The notes beneath the pieces are model-generated. The model did no database searches, was not told the DNA's origin, and worked only from the letters and a program-made list of their open reading frames with translations. Position numbers and translations under genes: made by a program. DNA of 64,000 nucleotides from contig OX579641.1 of NCBI GenBank assembly GCA_951230915.1, forward strand, positions 3,038,001-3,102,000, given 5' to 3'. Numbering within the stretch: position 1 is the stretch's first letter; every line of letters starts with the position of its first letter. The DNA comes from Antitrichia curtipendula (lineage: Eukaryota; Streptophyta; Bryopsida; Hypnales; Leucodontaceae). Positions 1 through 12,744 of the stretch are shown here, one piece after another.

Positions 1-1270
1 GCTTTGTGGATATATAATTTAGTGTTAGTGCATAGTGTGACTAGTATAAAAATATAATTTAGTGCAAATTTAGTGTGTTTTAATGGAGAAAAGGCCTCGG
101 CCTTTTAGGAGTTAAACCCTAAATTTCTTTTGCCATTTTGAGCCCTCGAAAGTAAAAAACTGATCTTTTTTGTGTCAAGATTTTTCAATGAATTTTTTAA
201 ACTATTGCAATTGTAATCATGCGGTTTCCATTTCAACTTCTAGTAGAACACATGCAAAAAAACTCAAACTCAAATTCCTTTCCATTTGCAAAATCTACAG
301 ACTCAAAACAGAAAGTTTTTTTTCATTGAATGCCCATGGAGGTACTTCAACTTCAAAATTTGATGGGAATTAGATGATGTTGAATTTAGTTTGCATCTTA
401 TAATATAATGTACTTGAGGGATGCAATAAATGATAGAAAGATAACTATAGGTGCAATCAAACGTAAGGTACCAAAAAAACATTTGGGCTAAAAATTATAA
501 AGTGATTGATTATACTATAGTGTACACAAAAGATCATTGGGTGTTTTCTAAATACTATAGGGTGCGGTGTCATGATGTAGGCCATCTACTAGTTAAAAGA
601 GGCATCTATGTTTGTTTAAAAGAAGTGTTAGTGTCAAGCTTTGTTGTGTTAGGAGCTTGTTGTTAGTTCCCTTGGTCATGCTAACCACCAATTGATAATT
701 GGTTGGTTAGTGTTTGGTATTTAGGCTAATGAGATTAGGATTAGGACTAGCTGCCTTTAAGATTTGGTGGCTACTTGAGGCAAGAACTAGTCCCTTGCTT
801 TCTCTCTTGTTTCTTAGTGTGTTGGAAGGTCTGAAGGTGTGGTAGGTGTGGGAGGTGTGGGAGGCACTTAGGGTGCAAGTTGTGTACTTGTTGTGACTTT
901 GGTATTGCAATGAGCATTGATTGAAGGAATTTTGTGTTGCATTTGATAAAAGAGTTGGATAATTGCAATTTTTTAGATCTAAGTCTTGGAGTATTGATCT
1001 TCTATGATGCAAAGTTTTAGATCTAGATCTATTGTGGGAAAAAAGATATGAGGCTTTGAAGTGGAGGCGTTTGGATTCTAAGGTGGCTAAGGAGGGTGTA
1101 TTATGGAGCTCTATATTTTATTGAGATCTTTTTCAATGGCAATGAAACTTGAAAGGTATCTTTTTTATCTCATATTATATCTTGTAATAGAATTTTAGCT
1201 TCAATAGACCTACGATTTATGAGTTATGCACCAAAAATGTAACTGGATTGTAAAGGTAGTGAAAGGTTAA
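1..1270. other. AT-rich non-coding stretch, no gene seen
   Basis: I see no credible coding exon here. All open frames are short and lack codon structure. A short string near 92-114 (ccttttaggagttaaa) resembles the terminus of the TTAA-flanked family described at 32852 and 61407, but the sequence beside it does not match the rest of that family, so I do not call a copy. Confidence 0.5.
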
Positions 1271-1276
1271 GTAGTT

Positions 1277-1625
1277 AGTAGTAGTATTTAGTCCATATAA
1301 GTTGGACAATATCTTAAAATGAGATGAGATTCGGTATGTGAATACCAAAATAGCTGATCTACAATGTGAAAAAGTTTCAAGTGATTTAAATTTACTGTCC
1401 AAAAGTTATGCCAAGCCAAAGTTGGGTACGGCAATTTCTAGGGTAGCTTGATGAGGGTTAGGAAATCAGTAGTAGTATTTTGTCCATAAAAGTTGTACAG
1501 TATCTTAGAATGAGATGAGATTAGGTACATAAGTATTGGAATAGCTGATATACAATTTGGAAAAGTTTCAAGTAATTTGGAGCTACTATCCAAAACTTAT
1601 GCTAAACCAGAGTTAGGTATAATTT
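1277..1625. repeat. Two-copy tandem repeat, period about 191 bp
   Basis: The block beginning agtagtagtatttagtcc at 1277 recurs at 1468 as agtagtagtattttgtcc. Further matches follow in order: the ATGAGATGAGATT string, 'atagctgat.tacaat', 'aaaagtttcaagt' and 'ctaaaccagagtt'. The two units are diverged, so the duplication is old. No coding potential is evident. Confidence 0.7.
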
Positions 1626-1639
1626 TTTTTAAGGCATTG

Positions 1640-4125
1640 TAGTAGTTGTAGGATAGGGATTTGGGGAAGTAGAGAGTTTGAGGGTAGGTTTATTATGATT
1701 TAGTGTATTTATGAGCTTCAAAGATTATACATAAAGCACTTTTACAGCAAAAGCCCCGTGCTATTCCAAATGTAGTAGCAAATCCTTGTGACAACAAAAT
1801 AATGGATTCATTTAGAAAAAAATTAGACTTAGGATATTTCCTTTTATATTAATTTATTGGGACATAATTCTTGATTAGGGTTGACTTATAAGTTGGCATA
1901 TTAGTCAATATGATAAATGTTTAAATGTTGGAGATGTTATTTCACTTGGGGTGATTTTGGCTATTGGATAGAATTGTGTTACATCCACAAAATCGTTAGA
2001 GGGCTATCGCTAGGTTTACAATGCAGTCTCTTGATCATCATTTTCAATTTAGGCTTTAGATTTTCCACTCCTTGTGTTGTTGATTTGCTACAAGGTTTGA
2101 CGTATTAGAACTCAAGATGGCATCTTGAGGCTTATGGATTTGGCTTAGGGTCTATTTGTGTGGTTTTGGACATACAAAATGACTTTCAATTTCAAAATAA
2201 GTTGTACATGGTTGTAAATGAGAGGGTGCAATTGGAGCTTTTGAGTCCATTTTTTTTGCCAAACTGATGACACTTATCTAGATTTGCAGTTGCGTTTGGA
2301 AAAAGGTGTGTGTGTAGACTAGCCGTTCCAATTTTGAGTTTAAATTGAATTCTTTGCTATCACTTCTACTCAAAACTCTTATGTATATTATACATGTCAT
2401 TAAATTTTCACATACAATAGGTGTCCAATACATCATTCAATTCTTTGTCCTTTAATCTCATGATAAGTTGATTTTGCGTAGGTTGATCCGAAAACACTAG
2501 TATTCAACTGCACAACAAGTCATCAATATAATCTATATTCTTCATTCAATCCCTAAGAAGTATGTCTTAGGACTTCTTTTGAAGTTCTCTAAATCAATTT
2601 TAGGCACAACATTGATTTGGGATAGTTTTAACTTCTTGAGATTTTTCTATCTCAATTCATTGTCTTATGCTTAGTGTTTGATGTAGGTGAGTTAATTATA
2701 AAAATATAACATATTAGCTTTATATTGACATTTGTTGATTGTTGTTGTAGGTGAATATTTGGCTTTTTGTTCAACTTTTAGGTGATTAATATGTCCAATT
2801 GAGGTTTAGGATTTTAGTATGTAAATGACAATTTTATTCTTTTAATTGAGAAATAATGGAATTGAAGGTTTAGGCACCACTCACATGTGGACTTGGTGTA
2901 GGTGACTAAGCTGATTGTCTAGATCATTTTCATGATCTTTCCTGTCTTAAAGTTGTGACGTTCTAAATTGACAAGTGTTTATGGTCAAAGTGTAGCAAGA
3001 GATTATGGAATTTTTCTGGTAGTCCATGATTGCTATGCAATGTTTTAATGAAGATTTGTTGATTTGAGGGTGCCAACTTTAAGAGTTCATTCTATTTCTG
3101 GTGTGCCAAAACTTTAGAGCAGCTTCTTGAATGTTGCATCATGGGGGCTCTTGCTAGGGAATTTTCTAAATCCTAAACCCACCGCATTGCAGGTATGTTC
3201 AAAATCCAACTGTTGTTGTTGTTGTTGTCAAATGAATGCTTTATCTCTCAATTTTTGAATTTTGAATGTTGGAGCTTAAAGGTTTGGATTTTCAATGTAT
3301 CTTCTCCATTTATATAGGTTTTGGGCAGAGCTAGAATCCATAGAGAATGTAAACATAGCAAAAATCATGAGGGATTGTATGTTGTCCCAATCTCTCACCT
3401 TTATCGATGACAATTAGAGGCAAACATTTCTTGATGAAGAAGTAAAGTTGGCCTTTGCAAACGGACTAATTTTTTGATTTTTGGTTATTTGACTAGTATA
3501 GTAACTATAAGAACAATTTGTCAAATTGTTTTCACACTTACCCGAAAATAGATGTTAATTGTATAGATAGATTTAAAACGAATTAAAAAGGCAAGATATG
3601 AACAATGGTGAAACATTTTGGAATCTTTTAATGTGAATAGTCACCTTGCTGCGGGAAATATAGTCTAGGAGAATTGACATCTTTTCTCTCTTCTCTCTCG
3701 GTTTTTCTCGTATATAAAACTCTTGTCTTTTGTATCAATAATCTCCCTTATAATAAAAAATATTATTTGCCATCTGTATTGAGGTTTCTTTTTTGTGTGG
3801 TGTCTGTTGTTTATCTTGATCCTTGCATTGAGTGGAGTAATTTTGGATACAGTGATTGGGTCTGGTTGAATATTTTGTTAAACGACTTGACTGTGTATTA
3901 TTTTATTATTCTGTGTGTCTGTGATAACCATGGCTGAAATTTGGAAGAGCGTTTCGTATGAGTAATTTGTTTCACATTCGTGTGTCTAAATTCTTGCAAC
4001 TGGATTCTTGTGTGACTATTTTGTAAGTGAATATCTTCTTGGTGATTGTACGTGTGTGTGTTCATTGACTGAGATTCTAAACTGGAAGATGTATCTGATT
4101 TATTTTTGAATAAACTGTTGGTCTA
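1640..4125. other. Non-coding flank left of the large transposon
   Basis: No gene is supported. At 3650-3770 there is a pyrimidine-rich run (ctctcttctctctcgg), then tatataaaac and AATAA-like signals. That could be the promoter/polyadenylation part of an old LTR, but no partner LTR, primer-binding site or internal region is recognisable. The left flank ends with the TTA target duplication at 4126-4128. Confidence 0.4.
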
Positions 4126-4128
4126 TTA

Positions 4129-4154
4129 CACAGGAAGATTTGGTCGTGTTAGCC
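4129..4154 (+). repeat. Left terminal inverted repeat of the CACTA-type element
   Basis: It begins CACAGGAAGATTTGGTCG and runs through GTTAGCC. It pairs with the inverted copy at 20049-20074. After this block the left end has three extra bases before a shared GGGGCTAA. The flanking TTA at 4126-4128 is the target-site duplication. Confidence 0.9.
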
Positions 4155-4155
4155 C

Positions 4156-4445
4156 CTGGGGCTAAAGTTGGAGAGGGGGGCTAAACTGGCCCACTTTATA
4201 CCCCAGCGTTTAGCCCCGGATAAACTCTTTAGTTATTTCACAATCCGCGTTTTTGTGTTATACGGGGCTAAACTGTTTTGGTATTTCACAATTTGTCATT
4301 CTGGGGCTAAAGTTGGGGAGGGGGGTTAAACTGCCCCACTTTAGACCCCAAGGTTTAGCCCCGGATAAACTTCTTTGTTATTTCACAAATCGTGGTTTTG
4401 TGTTAGACGGGGCTAAAGTGTTTTGGTATTTCACAATTTGTGATT
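4156..4445 (+). repeat. Two 145-bp tandem subterminal repeats
   Basis: Unit 1 starts ctggggctaaagttgg at 4156, and unit 2 starts with the same 16 bases at 4301. Both contain ggggctaaa, tttagccccggataaac, ttatttcacaa and ttttggtatttcacaattt in the same order. Known: subterminal repeats in CACTA elements are binding sites for the element's own DNA-binding protein. Inference: the GGGGCTAAA motif in both orientations is the likely binding unit here. Confidence 0.85.
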
Positions 4446-5317
4446 CTGTTAATTAGTTTTTGTTCCACATAATCTCTGGAAATAAAATATTTTCGGTTGA
4501 ACAATTGAACCCACTGTAAAAAAAAACATATTTAAACATGAAAAACTTAATCTTCATACTTTAAGTAATTATGAGGTTGACATAAAAAGAAATATTGAAC
4601 AACAAACTAAATCATTAGTAGTTGCTATGATTTAGTAGTTCTCAGATGGAACTAGTATACACCAATCTGTAAAGGACCAAACAATGTTTTGTTGGTAATC
4701 AAAAAATTCGTAGCAATTCATTAAGAACGATCTTTTACATTTTATATTTTTTTAAGTTTACACAAAATATGTAGTTGAGGAATAGCTTAAAAACACAACA
4801 ATTTTCTAGAACTTCTTTCTATAGCATTATAAAATTAAATATTAGATATATGGTATGGTTTTTTTTCTCAACTTGCTCCACTCAAATAAATGACTCATTA
4901 AACCCCTACAAGACCAAGGTCTTTTTTTTTCCAAAAAACACACTCAATAATTGCATTCTAAAATGAATCCTATACGTAATTCCTTGAAACATGCTTATAT
5001 ATCTTCTCATTTGGAAATATGCAATGACTCTCTCATCACAAGTTTAATTACAATTATTTTGAACTTTGCATACAAACAAATACATAATATTTGAAAAAAA
5101 TAGTTATTTTTTTTTGTTACTTCTGTTTTTTCCTGTTTTTATCATCAAAGTCAATTTTACACTCATTGTGGTATTATTTTTTTCAAAGTACAAATTGGAG
5201 GAAATACTATATTTTAAAAACGCTATTAATTTTTTCCTTGTTAAGGAAAAACACACCTAAGTCTTGAGGTTAACTTTAAGTAGACATCAAATCTACCTCA
5301 ACATGCTTGATGTATAC
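4446..5317. other. AT-rich interior of the transposon, no gene seen
   Basis: Very AT-rich sequence with poly-A/T runs and no recognisable coding exon. It probably belongs to the 5' non-coding part of the transposon ahead of the transposase. Confidence 0.45.
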
Positions 5318-5936
5318 TAAGGTAGTATGCTATAAAAGCACCCATCCTCTTCAAATGGACCCTATATTTAGGTATAAAATAAACTTCAAGTGCTCCTAAA
5401 ATGGATATGTGACAAACTTTTAATAGACTGAAGATAAAGTGGGAACAACTTAAAGTGTGTTAAAGATTTTTTTAAAGTTCAAATGTGCATGGTTAAAGCA
5501 TGCGGTTAGGTTCATTTTTAAAGTTAGTGATAGGTAGGCATTTATGTATTTAAATAAGAAGTTAACAAGCCAACAACTTTATTCAGAGAACAAAAAATCT
5601 GAAATTGATTGGATATGAGTATGGTCACTTTAAGGGCCCTTGCTTGTTACTTATTGCAAATCTCCATGCTTATTCTAAGTTTTCTCATCTCCCTTTATAA
5701 GCCGTATGTGTACTAATTTTGCCAGACCTATTGTCATAAATAGGTGCCTAGAACTTAAAATTTTGAAAAACCATAACTAATTCAATATTGGTTGGAAAAC
5801 TATGTTACTACTTGTGTTAGATGCTGCATCCATTCATCTTTCTTTGTAAAGTAAGTAAAAAATCTTAAGGTCTACAGAAGCCTTTGAAAAAGATGTAACA
5901 ATCCATAAATGGTCCCTTTTATAGCATCCTACCTTA
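5318..5936. mobile_element. 619-bp inverted-repeat element nested in the transposon
   Basis: Begins TAAGGTAGTATGCTATAAAA and ends in the inverted form ...TTATAGCATCCTACCTTA. TAC lies directly outside on both sides (5315-5317 and 5937-5939), a 3-bp duplication. Related termini occur at 41614-42027 and 58621-58926. No open frame is inside, so it is non-autonomous. The superfamily is not assignable from the termini alone. Confidence 0.7.
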
Positions 5937-7839
5937 TACCTTAAATCCTCCTCTATACCATGTGATTTTAAACTTGTACAACTCTACAATGGAGTCTATT
6001 TTTGATTGATTTTTGTGTTTTGAGTAGGATTTAAGGCTTTTTTCATTTTTTTGTATCTAACTAAATATTTTAGCAAAAATAAAATACTTTTATGTCGTCT
6101 CGACAATCAGAGGATGGCCATCCCCCAAAACAAAATGTTTGTTATGAGGTATACAGAAGAAGTAGAAGTTGTTTTGTCATAGGGAGTTAAAAAATACCAC
6201 AAGAAGTGAAGTCAAATTGAAGATTCAACTTTAAACGTTTTCATGTCAAGACATTACTTTTGTTGTTTCCATTTCATGTGTACTAGTAAAAATTTGATTA
6301 CAAAAAATCAAATGTTCTTCTCAGAAGGCTCGATGTTTTCCATTTATTTCTATTAAGGCCAAGCATCTGCTCTAACATTTATCCTTCAACAATTGTTTGT
6401 CTACTCGAAGGACTTTGTGGGTTTGGTTAGGTTCCGGTTATCTAAAATTTATAGTGAAAGATTTTGAAACTTCCTTAAAGTGTGTGCTTATACAAGAACT
6501 TTGTAGATACATGATTTTCATTTCAATAGGTTTCCTACAAAAAAAATGTATGGCTTAGTAAGCTAAAAATGGAGGGTAGAGGGACTATTACTGAAAAAAA
6601 ACACAAAAATATATATATATATAAATTCCTAGAATTCTATATTTTTGTCCTCGGTAGAAGCTTCGATTTACTCTATTTGGAGTAACGACAAGAAAGTTAC
6701 AGACAATCTCAATCTTTCAGACAATCTCAATCTTTCAGACAATCTAAGCATTTTTTTACTCTAATAACTTATCAAATTCATTTGTGAATTTTCTTAACAA
6801 TTCTTCAATAAAAAATTAGTAGATAGATATAGTTTTGCTTGCAAGTACAATGTTATTATTGAGATTATTGTAACTCAATTCTTTGCAAATCTATTAACGA
6901 TTTAATTTGAATTGCACTCTTTGATCAACTTCTACTTAACAATTTTCTAATGAATAAAAATTATGTGTGTTTTTATGTTTTTTCTAAAACTAATTTTAAA
7001 ATCAAAATCAACAGTACTAAATTTTTTTGTTCAAACGATTTAAAGCCAACATATCTAATTAAAAATATTCCATTAAAAAAATTATTTTTTTAATTTTGGA
7101 TGCAAATACCTTGCAATCTATATTGTTAAGATTTTTGAAATTTCTTCCATATGTTTTTCTACTACTCTATTATAAGATCCTACGACTAGGTATGCAAAGA
7201 AAAAAATTTAAAATTTTTATTCTCTTTGCAATAGGACGGGAAGTTCAAGTGTTTTTCTATAGAAAAAAGATGTGGATCCTTCAGGTTTCATTTTGTTACT
7301 GCATGTGTTTATTAGAAGAAGAAATGTTTTTTGGTTCGTTTTAGACTACAAAATCAAAAGGCAATTCTATCCTATACAACAACATACAAATTACAATTGC
7401 CATAGAAGTTAAAAAATACCACGTAGTCAGTCACTTTGTATTCACCATATACTTCGATGTAGGACTTACCGCTATGTTCAAATTCATTATCAAAGTGAAC
7501 TGCCTATCAGTCTTCTATGAAATGTAGTTCATACATATGCAGCCCTACGGCATCTACTTCATAACTCTAATATAAAAAAAGTAAAAATACTTTTACTTTT
7601 GCTATAGGATTACAATGTCTTTTATTTTTTGATGTTATTTTTTTAATTATTTTTACTTTTTATTTTATTAATCTTTGAATTTCTAATATAAATATGTTTA
7701 CAAAAATTATATATCTTATGTTCACTTTTCTTTATTGTGTTATCTATATTTCCCATCCATTTCATAATATAAATTTTTCTTTATATTTTAGCTCATTCAT
7801 ACATACATATATTCTTTTCAAACATTCATTTCTTCAATA
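5937..7839. other. AT-rich interior of the transposon upstream of the transposase
   Basis: No coding exon is recognised. A short (AT)n run lies at about 6608-6622 and a threefold direct repeat of 'agacaatctcaatctttc' at about 6701-6740. The transposase promoter must lie somewhere in this stretch, but no single TATA box is convincing in such AT-rich sequence. Confidence 0.4.
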
Positions 7840-10800
7840 ATGGCACGAAGACTTCCATGTCGCAATAAACAAGTGAAGTGTAGATGCAGTAAATGTAGAT
7901 TAAGCAATGAAGAAATAGGATTTAAAATTGTGAATTATAGGACTCAACAACGGCATCACAAAAAAAACATTGTACTACAACTTCAGAGGGATGTTGAACC
8001 TATGCAAAATTTACAAGATGAAGCGCAATTTCTAGAAGAAAATATGCAAGATGAAGACCCTGAACAACCACCAGTAGCGTTGCAGGTTGATGCAACGTTG
8101 GATCGGGGGTCGTACTTACAAATGAAGATGAAGAACCAAATTATTAAAATGCAGCACAGTGGGACAGTAAAGGCATGCCTTTAGAATTACAAGATTGGAC
8201 ACTTCACCAAATTTTTGAAGGTCTGCGAAATCCAAATACTAATTCTTCTAGAATCTCCACTGAAGATAGGCTTGCTCCTTTAATTAGGATGATGCCTGAA
8301 GATTGGGATGGGAGCTTAGAGGGGCCTACTTCTACCCCTTCATCTCTTAAATCACTAATTCGTTTATACAAAAGGTGGGGCCTCGTGCAGCCTAGGAGAT
8401 GGAGGATGTGCCTAGGCACTAGAAAATTTTCTCATGAGCCTTTCATTTTACAACCTGTTGAAGAAGATGGTTATGATGGCCAAAAATATATAGCTTGTTC
8501 ATGTACGCCTCCCAATGGCAAAAGAACATGCCTTGAGTGTGCACAAACATGCCCACATTGTAACAACTTAAGGTTCAAAATGGTTGCATTTGACTATCTT
8601 AGCATAGCAGACGAGCTTTCAAGTGCCATGGCTTCCAAACATTGTGCTATGAAATGCTAACCATGTAGAGAGCTAACACAGAGTGGTTGAATGTGCATGA
8701 AGCTCCTCCATCCCTAGTCAATGTTTGGCATGGTGAGAAAATAAGGGAATACCAAGACTTTTGGAACCCGGAGGTTGAGTGGGAACTCCCCGTTATATGT
8801 CCCAACACCAAGTGCCAAAGATCGTATTGTGCTTTTCCAAAGAAATGTAAAACATTACGCAATCCAGATCATTGGCAAGCGGAAACAAGGTCTTATAAAT
8901 TCAAGTGCAAACTTTGCAAGAGGCAAGTGCTAGTACCTCAAAAAATGGTACAAGGGGATCCACGAAACATAGCTCTAGCTGGCCACTGGGATGGTTTTCA
9001 AGTATCTGGAAAGAAACAACGAGGATGTTGGGCTATGGAGATTGATGTACTTAATGCAGGCACATCCTCAAGCTTATCTCTGCTACCTGTATTATTCATC
9101 CCATTAGGTGGCAACCATCCCTACATTGTAAAACGAATGAAGGAAAATCTTACTACTTTTATAACACCGTTTGTCGAAGAGCTTGAGGCTTTGTTTATAG
9201 ATGGAATGCAATGCAGATACAACTATCCAGTCTGTAGAATCAGCAACCTCTTACCGCAGTCTGAAATGCCTAACTTAAGGGCACTCTTCATGTTCATGAC
9301 TGGAGATCATCCCGCTCAATGTAAAATATCTAATTTGAAATCTTCTGGAAAAACAGCTTGTCGAAGATGTAAAATGCATTCAGAGTTGGTTGATGGCTAA
9401 TATGTATATAATAACAATGAAAGGCAATGTGTGCACCCTTCGGAAAGGCGAACCGCTAAGGAATTACGTCGTAGTGTGGATACTCTAATAAGGTTGAAAA
9501 ACGACAAGAAGGCTAGAAACGAACATAGCATGGAGTCTGGAGTAACTGGAGATTCAAAATTGTGGCGCCTCTACTATTTGAACAGATTCGATTTGTCGTG
9601 AGATTTGGTCTATGACATTATGCATGTAGCAAATTTAAATCTCTTTAAAAACTTCATGATTAAGTTTTTTCAGGACATCCGTCAACACCCTAAAGCACAT
9701 GCCTTACTGGAACTTGTGGATGCAATTTGCACCTCTGTTACTAAAGTGCGCACATATGAATTAAGACAAGGACAATGGCCACAAGATCCCATCAACGATC
9801 ATGAAAACTATATTGTAGAAGAATGTCAACATTTTGTGATGTGGGTTTTACCTATTATCTTAAACAAACTGGAAGCCAGCGTACATCAATTTTCAAGCGA
9901 ACGATGTATGATAGGACGTTTGCTTGTTGATATTGCTCATTTTTTTTTCAATTGGACTAGAGGTAAAGGATGGAGCACAGAAGACCTACATGTTGTTCGT
10001 CAATTATTACAAAAGTGGCGCATTCTTTCAGAAGCAGTTGATGGTCCAAATAGTAGACCTTTGGAGCATGTGGCGGGTGCTGCTCACATTTTAGAAGATG
10101 TTATACGATTCGGCCATTTCGATGTTTTTTGGTGTTTTCCGTACGAGAGGGAATTTAAAAGATACAACAATATAAAAACCAATCAGAAGAATGTAGAAGC
10201 AACATTTGCTCAATACACTGCACGTACACTATTCCATAAAATTCAACTATGCATTGCAGCTGAAGCTGACGGCATGGAAACAAGGGAAAGAGCTCTTGTT
10301 GAAGTTCACAATGCTCTAATGTTTCCAGAAGGTATGAGGCATACTCATATTGTGCAGTGTCCTGAGTGGCATTTGAATTGTTGTTTGACCACATCATCTA
10401 TGAAGAAAGCAAAAAATTTGTTGAAGATGTTGGAGCAAGCCTCCGATTCATTTTGCAGTGCCATTGCAAAATCAAAAGGCATAATGATTAGTCCACTTAA
10501 CAACTCATATCAACAAGCCTCAAATATAGTCTGGTCTTATTTAAAGCAACGTATACATGGATTAGATGACACCCATGCGCCTTTCATACTCATCCACAAG
10601 GGTTGCATGTTGAAAAAATATTATTATGATGTTGGTGATGATGTTGTTGTGGAAAATGATGATATTACAGGAACTCCATACAAAGCTAGAATTAAAGAAA
10701 TATTCAGTCATGAGCACAACATGCATATAGAAACATACTTTTCAGCAGACTATTACCAACATCAAACTTTGTACAAAAATAACAAGTGGGTTGACATGTT

Positions 10801-10990
10801 AGACCCCATTACACATATGCATTTGATAAAAAAAGGTGGTTTTGTTCCATTTGATGATACCTGTATTCGGCCCATACGATGCATTAAACACAAATTCATG
10901 TGTCTTAAAAATCCTAATCAAGGGAGAAAGAAGTATTTGGCATATGAGACTGAGGACAATAAGATTCGCGACCAATTACTCATTTTGTAG
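7840..10990 (+). pseudogene. tnp2/Transposase_21-like transposase, broken
   Basis: Seen: a near-continuous reading frame of roughly 1,050 codons without introns, in four pieces. It starts ATG at 7840 with a Cys/Lys-rich N-terminus. Damage: a frameshift before 8175 with TAA at 8145-8147; a frameshift near 8640 with TAG at 8666-8668; then one frame to 10990 interrupted by TAA (9398-9400) and TGA (9599-9601). Motifs: zinc-knuckle-like Cys pairs near 8510-8565; ITPFVEELEALF followed by LRALFMFMTGDHPAQ and KTACRRC (about 9150-9370); and DIMHVANLNLF (about 9613-9645). Known: tnp2 transposases have an equivalent 'P.I.EL..L', 'DFPA..NLSG..TKG..ACP.C' and 'D.MH' layout and catalyse cut-and-paste transposition of CACTA elements. 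The C-terminal part (from about 10600, YYYDVGDDVVVENDD) looks like a BAH-type domain by inference. It is inactive as read. Confidence 0.85.
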
Positions 10991-11450
10991 ATTTAGATTG
11001 TAAAATTTAAATAAAAACTATCATAAATAAAATTGTAATAAATATTTTTTTTGAAATTGAAATATATGTTCATTGCATAAACTTTTTTTATGGAGTCGTT
11101 AATCTCAACTAATTTTTTTGTTTGGAATCTTAATCTTGTAAGGGTGAAAAAAACTCATTTTTTACCTCACTTTCTTTCAATAGTTTTTAAGTATGTGTTA
11201 ATATGGAGATTTAGTTTTGCCAGAATAATTAAGTTTCTGAGGTAATACGATGACAAGGGCACTTGAGTGCCTGCAGATAAATATTTGCAAACAAAAGATT
11301 CATGCAATGGAGTTAAGACAACTCCACTTCAATGACTAGTGCACTAGAGTTAAACACATATGTATTGGAACTTGGAGTCAGAGAACTCCACGCAGTAGAT
11401 CTAGATGTAGATACAAATTTATGATGAAATCTAGCCTTTTGGAAATAGTT
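10991..11450. other. 3' flank of the transposase pseudogene
   Basis: AT-rich, with several AATAAA-like strings directly after the stop at 10990 (for example around 11009-11045) that could act in 3' end formation. No coding sequence is recognised. Confidence 0.4.
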
Positions 11451-11499
11451 TAGATGGGGATAAAGTCTTTTGTATTTTCCTGGAGCAGATCCTTATGTG

Positions 11500-11762
11500 T
11501 AGGCAAGAAACTGTTATCTCCATTCTGTGAAGAGTGTAGTACTACCTTTGAAGGGATACTAGAGAATTTTGTCGCCAATGCAGAACATCGTGAGGCAATT
11601 GGAGGTGCCATTGTTGAAAATTACCGGAGAGATTAGTAGAGCAATAAATAGCAAGGTCAATGGAGGAGCAAGACGTAAAGGATTTTCAAGGGCCCCCAGT
11701 AAGAGAAGCTATACAAACAGATCCTACATCTAAAACTCCAACTTATAACATGATTTTTTAGA
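11500..11762 (+). pseudogene. Decayed second copy of the zinc-ribbon gene, 5' part only
   Basis: Seen: from LLSPFCEECSTTFEG onward this follows the intact frame at 15618 (SSPFCEECGTDFERD) and keeps recognisable nucleotide similarity down to 'taacatgattttt', matching 15909-15922. It has early stops (TAG at about 11634), lost the second Cys pair (the copy reads VANAEH where the intact one reads CRQC), and nothing beyond the first ~100 codons. Inference: an internal duplication within the transposon, or a remnant of a related element, that has been decaying. Confidence 0.75.
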
Positions 11763-11769
11763 TCTCAAT

Positions 11770-12744
11770 TTACGAACCTTTAAAGGACCATTGTTCCAAG
11801 GACAAATGGGATTTTGGCTAGGAACCTAACGTTTCATTCTTTTCTTGATTTGCTAAACCTTTTCTTGAAGATAGAAAAATTGATTAGCTTTGTGGGAAAA
11901 TAATTTTTTCATTCAGTGCCTTGGAATAAAAAATTTGCCCAAATAAGCTCAGAACATGGAAAAGGGGTCAACAAAACAATTTGAATATGTTGATTAAATA
12001 ATTTTTCCTCTCATAGATTATATTGTTGTCTACATGGAAAGCTTTGATTTATTCCATTTAGAATTGTTGTGAGAAAGGAATGAACAGTCATGATTTAGAG
12101 GCAATAAAATATCTTCTTGAAATAATATCTTTGAGGATCCATTTTTGAATGTTGGAATTAGAATTCCACCTTAGAGATATAAATAGTTTAGATTTTTATT
12201 CTATCTGGTAAATACGCCTATACGAACAATTTTTTTAAGAACTAAGATTAAGCTTTTCAAGAATATTTTTTGTAGACTCTTAACTAAAATTCTCCACCAT
12301 AAAAATATATTTCAGCCAAAAATATTTAGTGCAAGAATTTAAAGTTAAAAAGGTTTAAAGGCAAATAACCTAGTCGCTCAATGTGCTGGAAAACTTTTTG
12401 ATAAATGTTTAATAAAGAAAAAATTGGGACATCATCACGCTCGTTTTGAGCTTGAGAAAGCTTCTATATTTTAATAATTTGATATCAACTATGAATATAT
12501 TAATAATTCTTCCAAATTTCAAAGTCATAAAAAATTCATACAAATAATTTATCACATTTGGATTATTTTTAACAAAGTTCAGAAAGGATACATTTTGAAA
12601 ATTTTCTATTGATTTTTGTTGCAATGCCTATAAATGTTCTAATCATTAGAAAGCTAGACTACAAAATGATTAGGGCAACAAAAACACTATATTCCTATTA
12701 CTTCGATGCAATTTAAAGGTCATTGTATAAAATATATTTTGATG
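11770..12744. other. AT-rich interior of the transposon, no gene seen
   Basis: I find no credible exon or structured repeat in this stretch. The sequence is AT-rich and full of stops in all frames. Confidence 0.4.

Noticed and set aside
3640..3780. Possible LTR promoter/polyadenylation region next to the transposon
   Set aside because: TATA-like and AATAA-like strings are present, but there is no second LTR, primer-binding site, polypurine tract or 5-bp duplication.
7840..10990. Stop-codon reassignment to explain interrupted coding frames
   Set aside because: All three stop codons and frameshifts interrupt the broken genes, while the intact oxidoreductase uses TGA only as its terminator. 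This is decay under the standard code.
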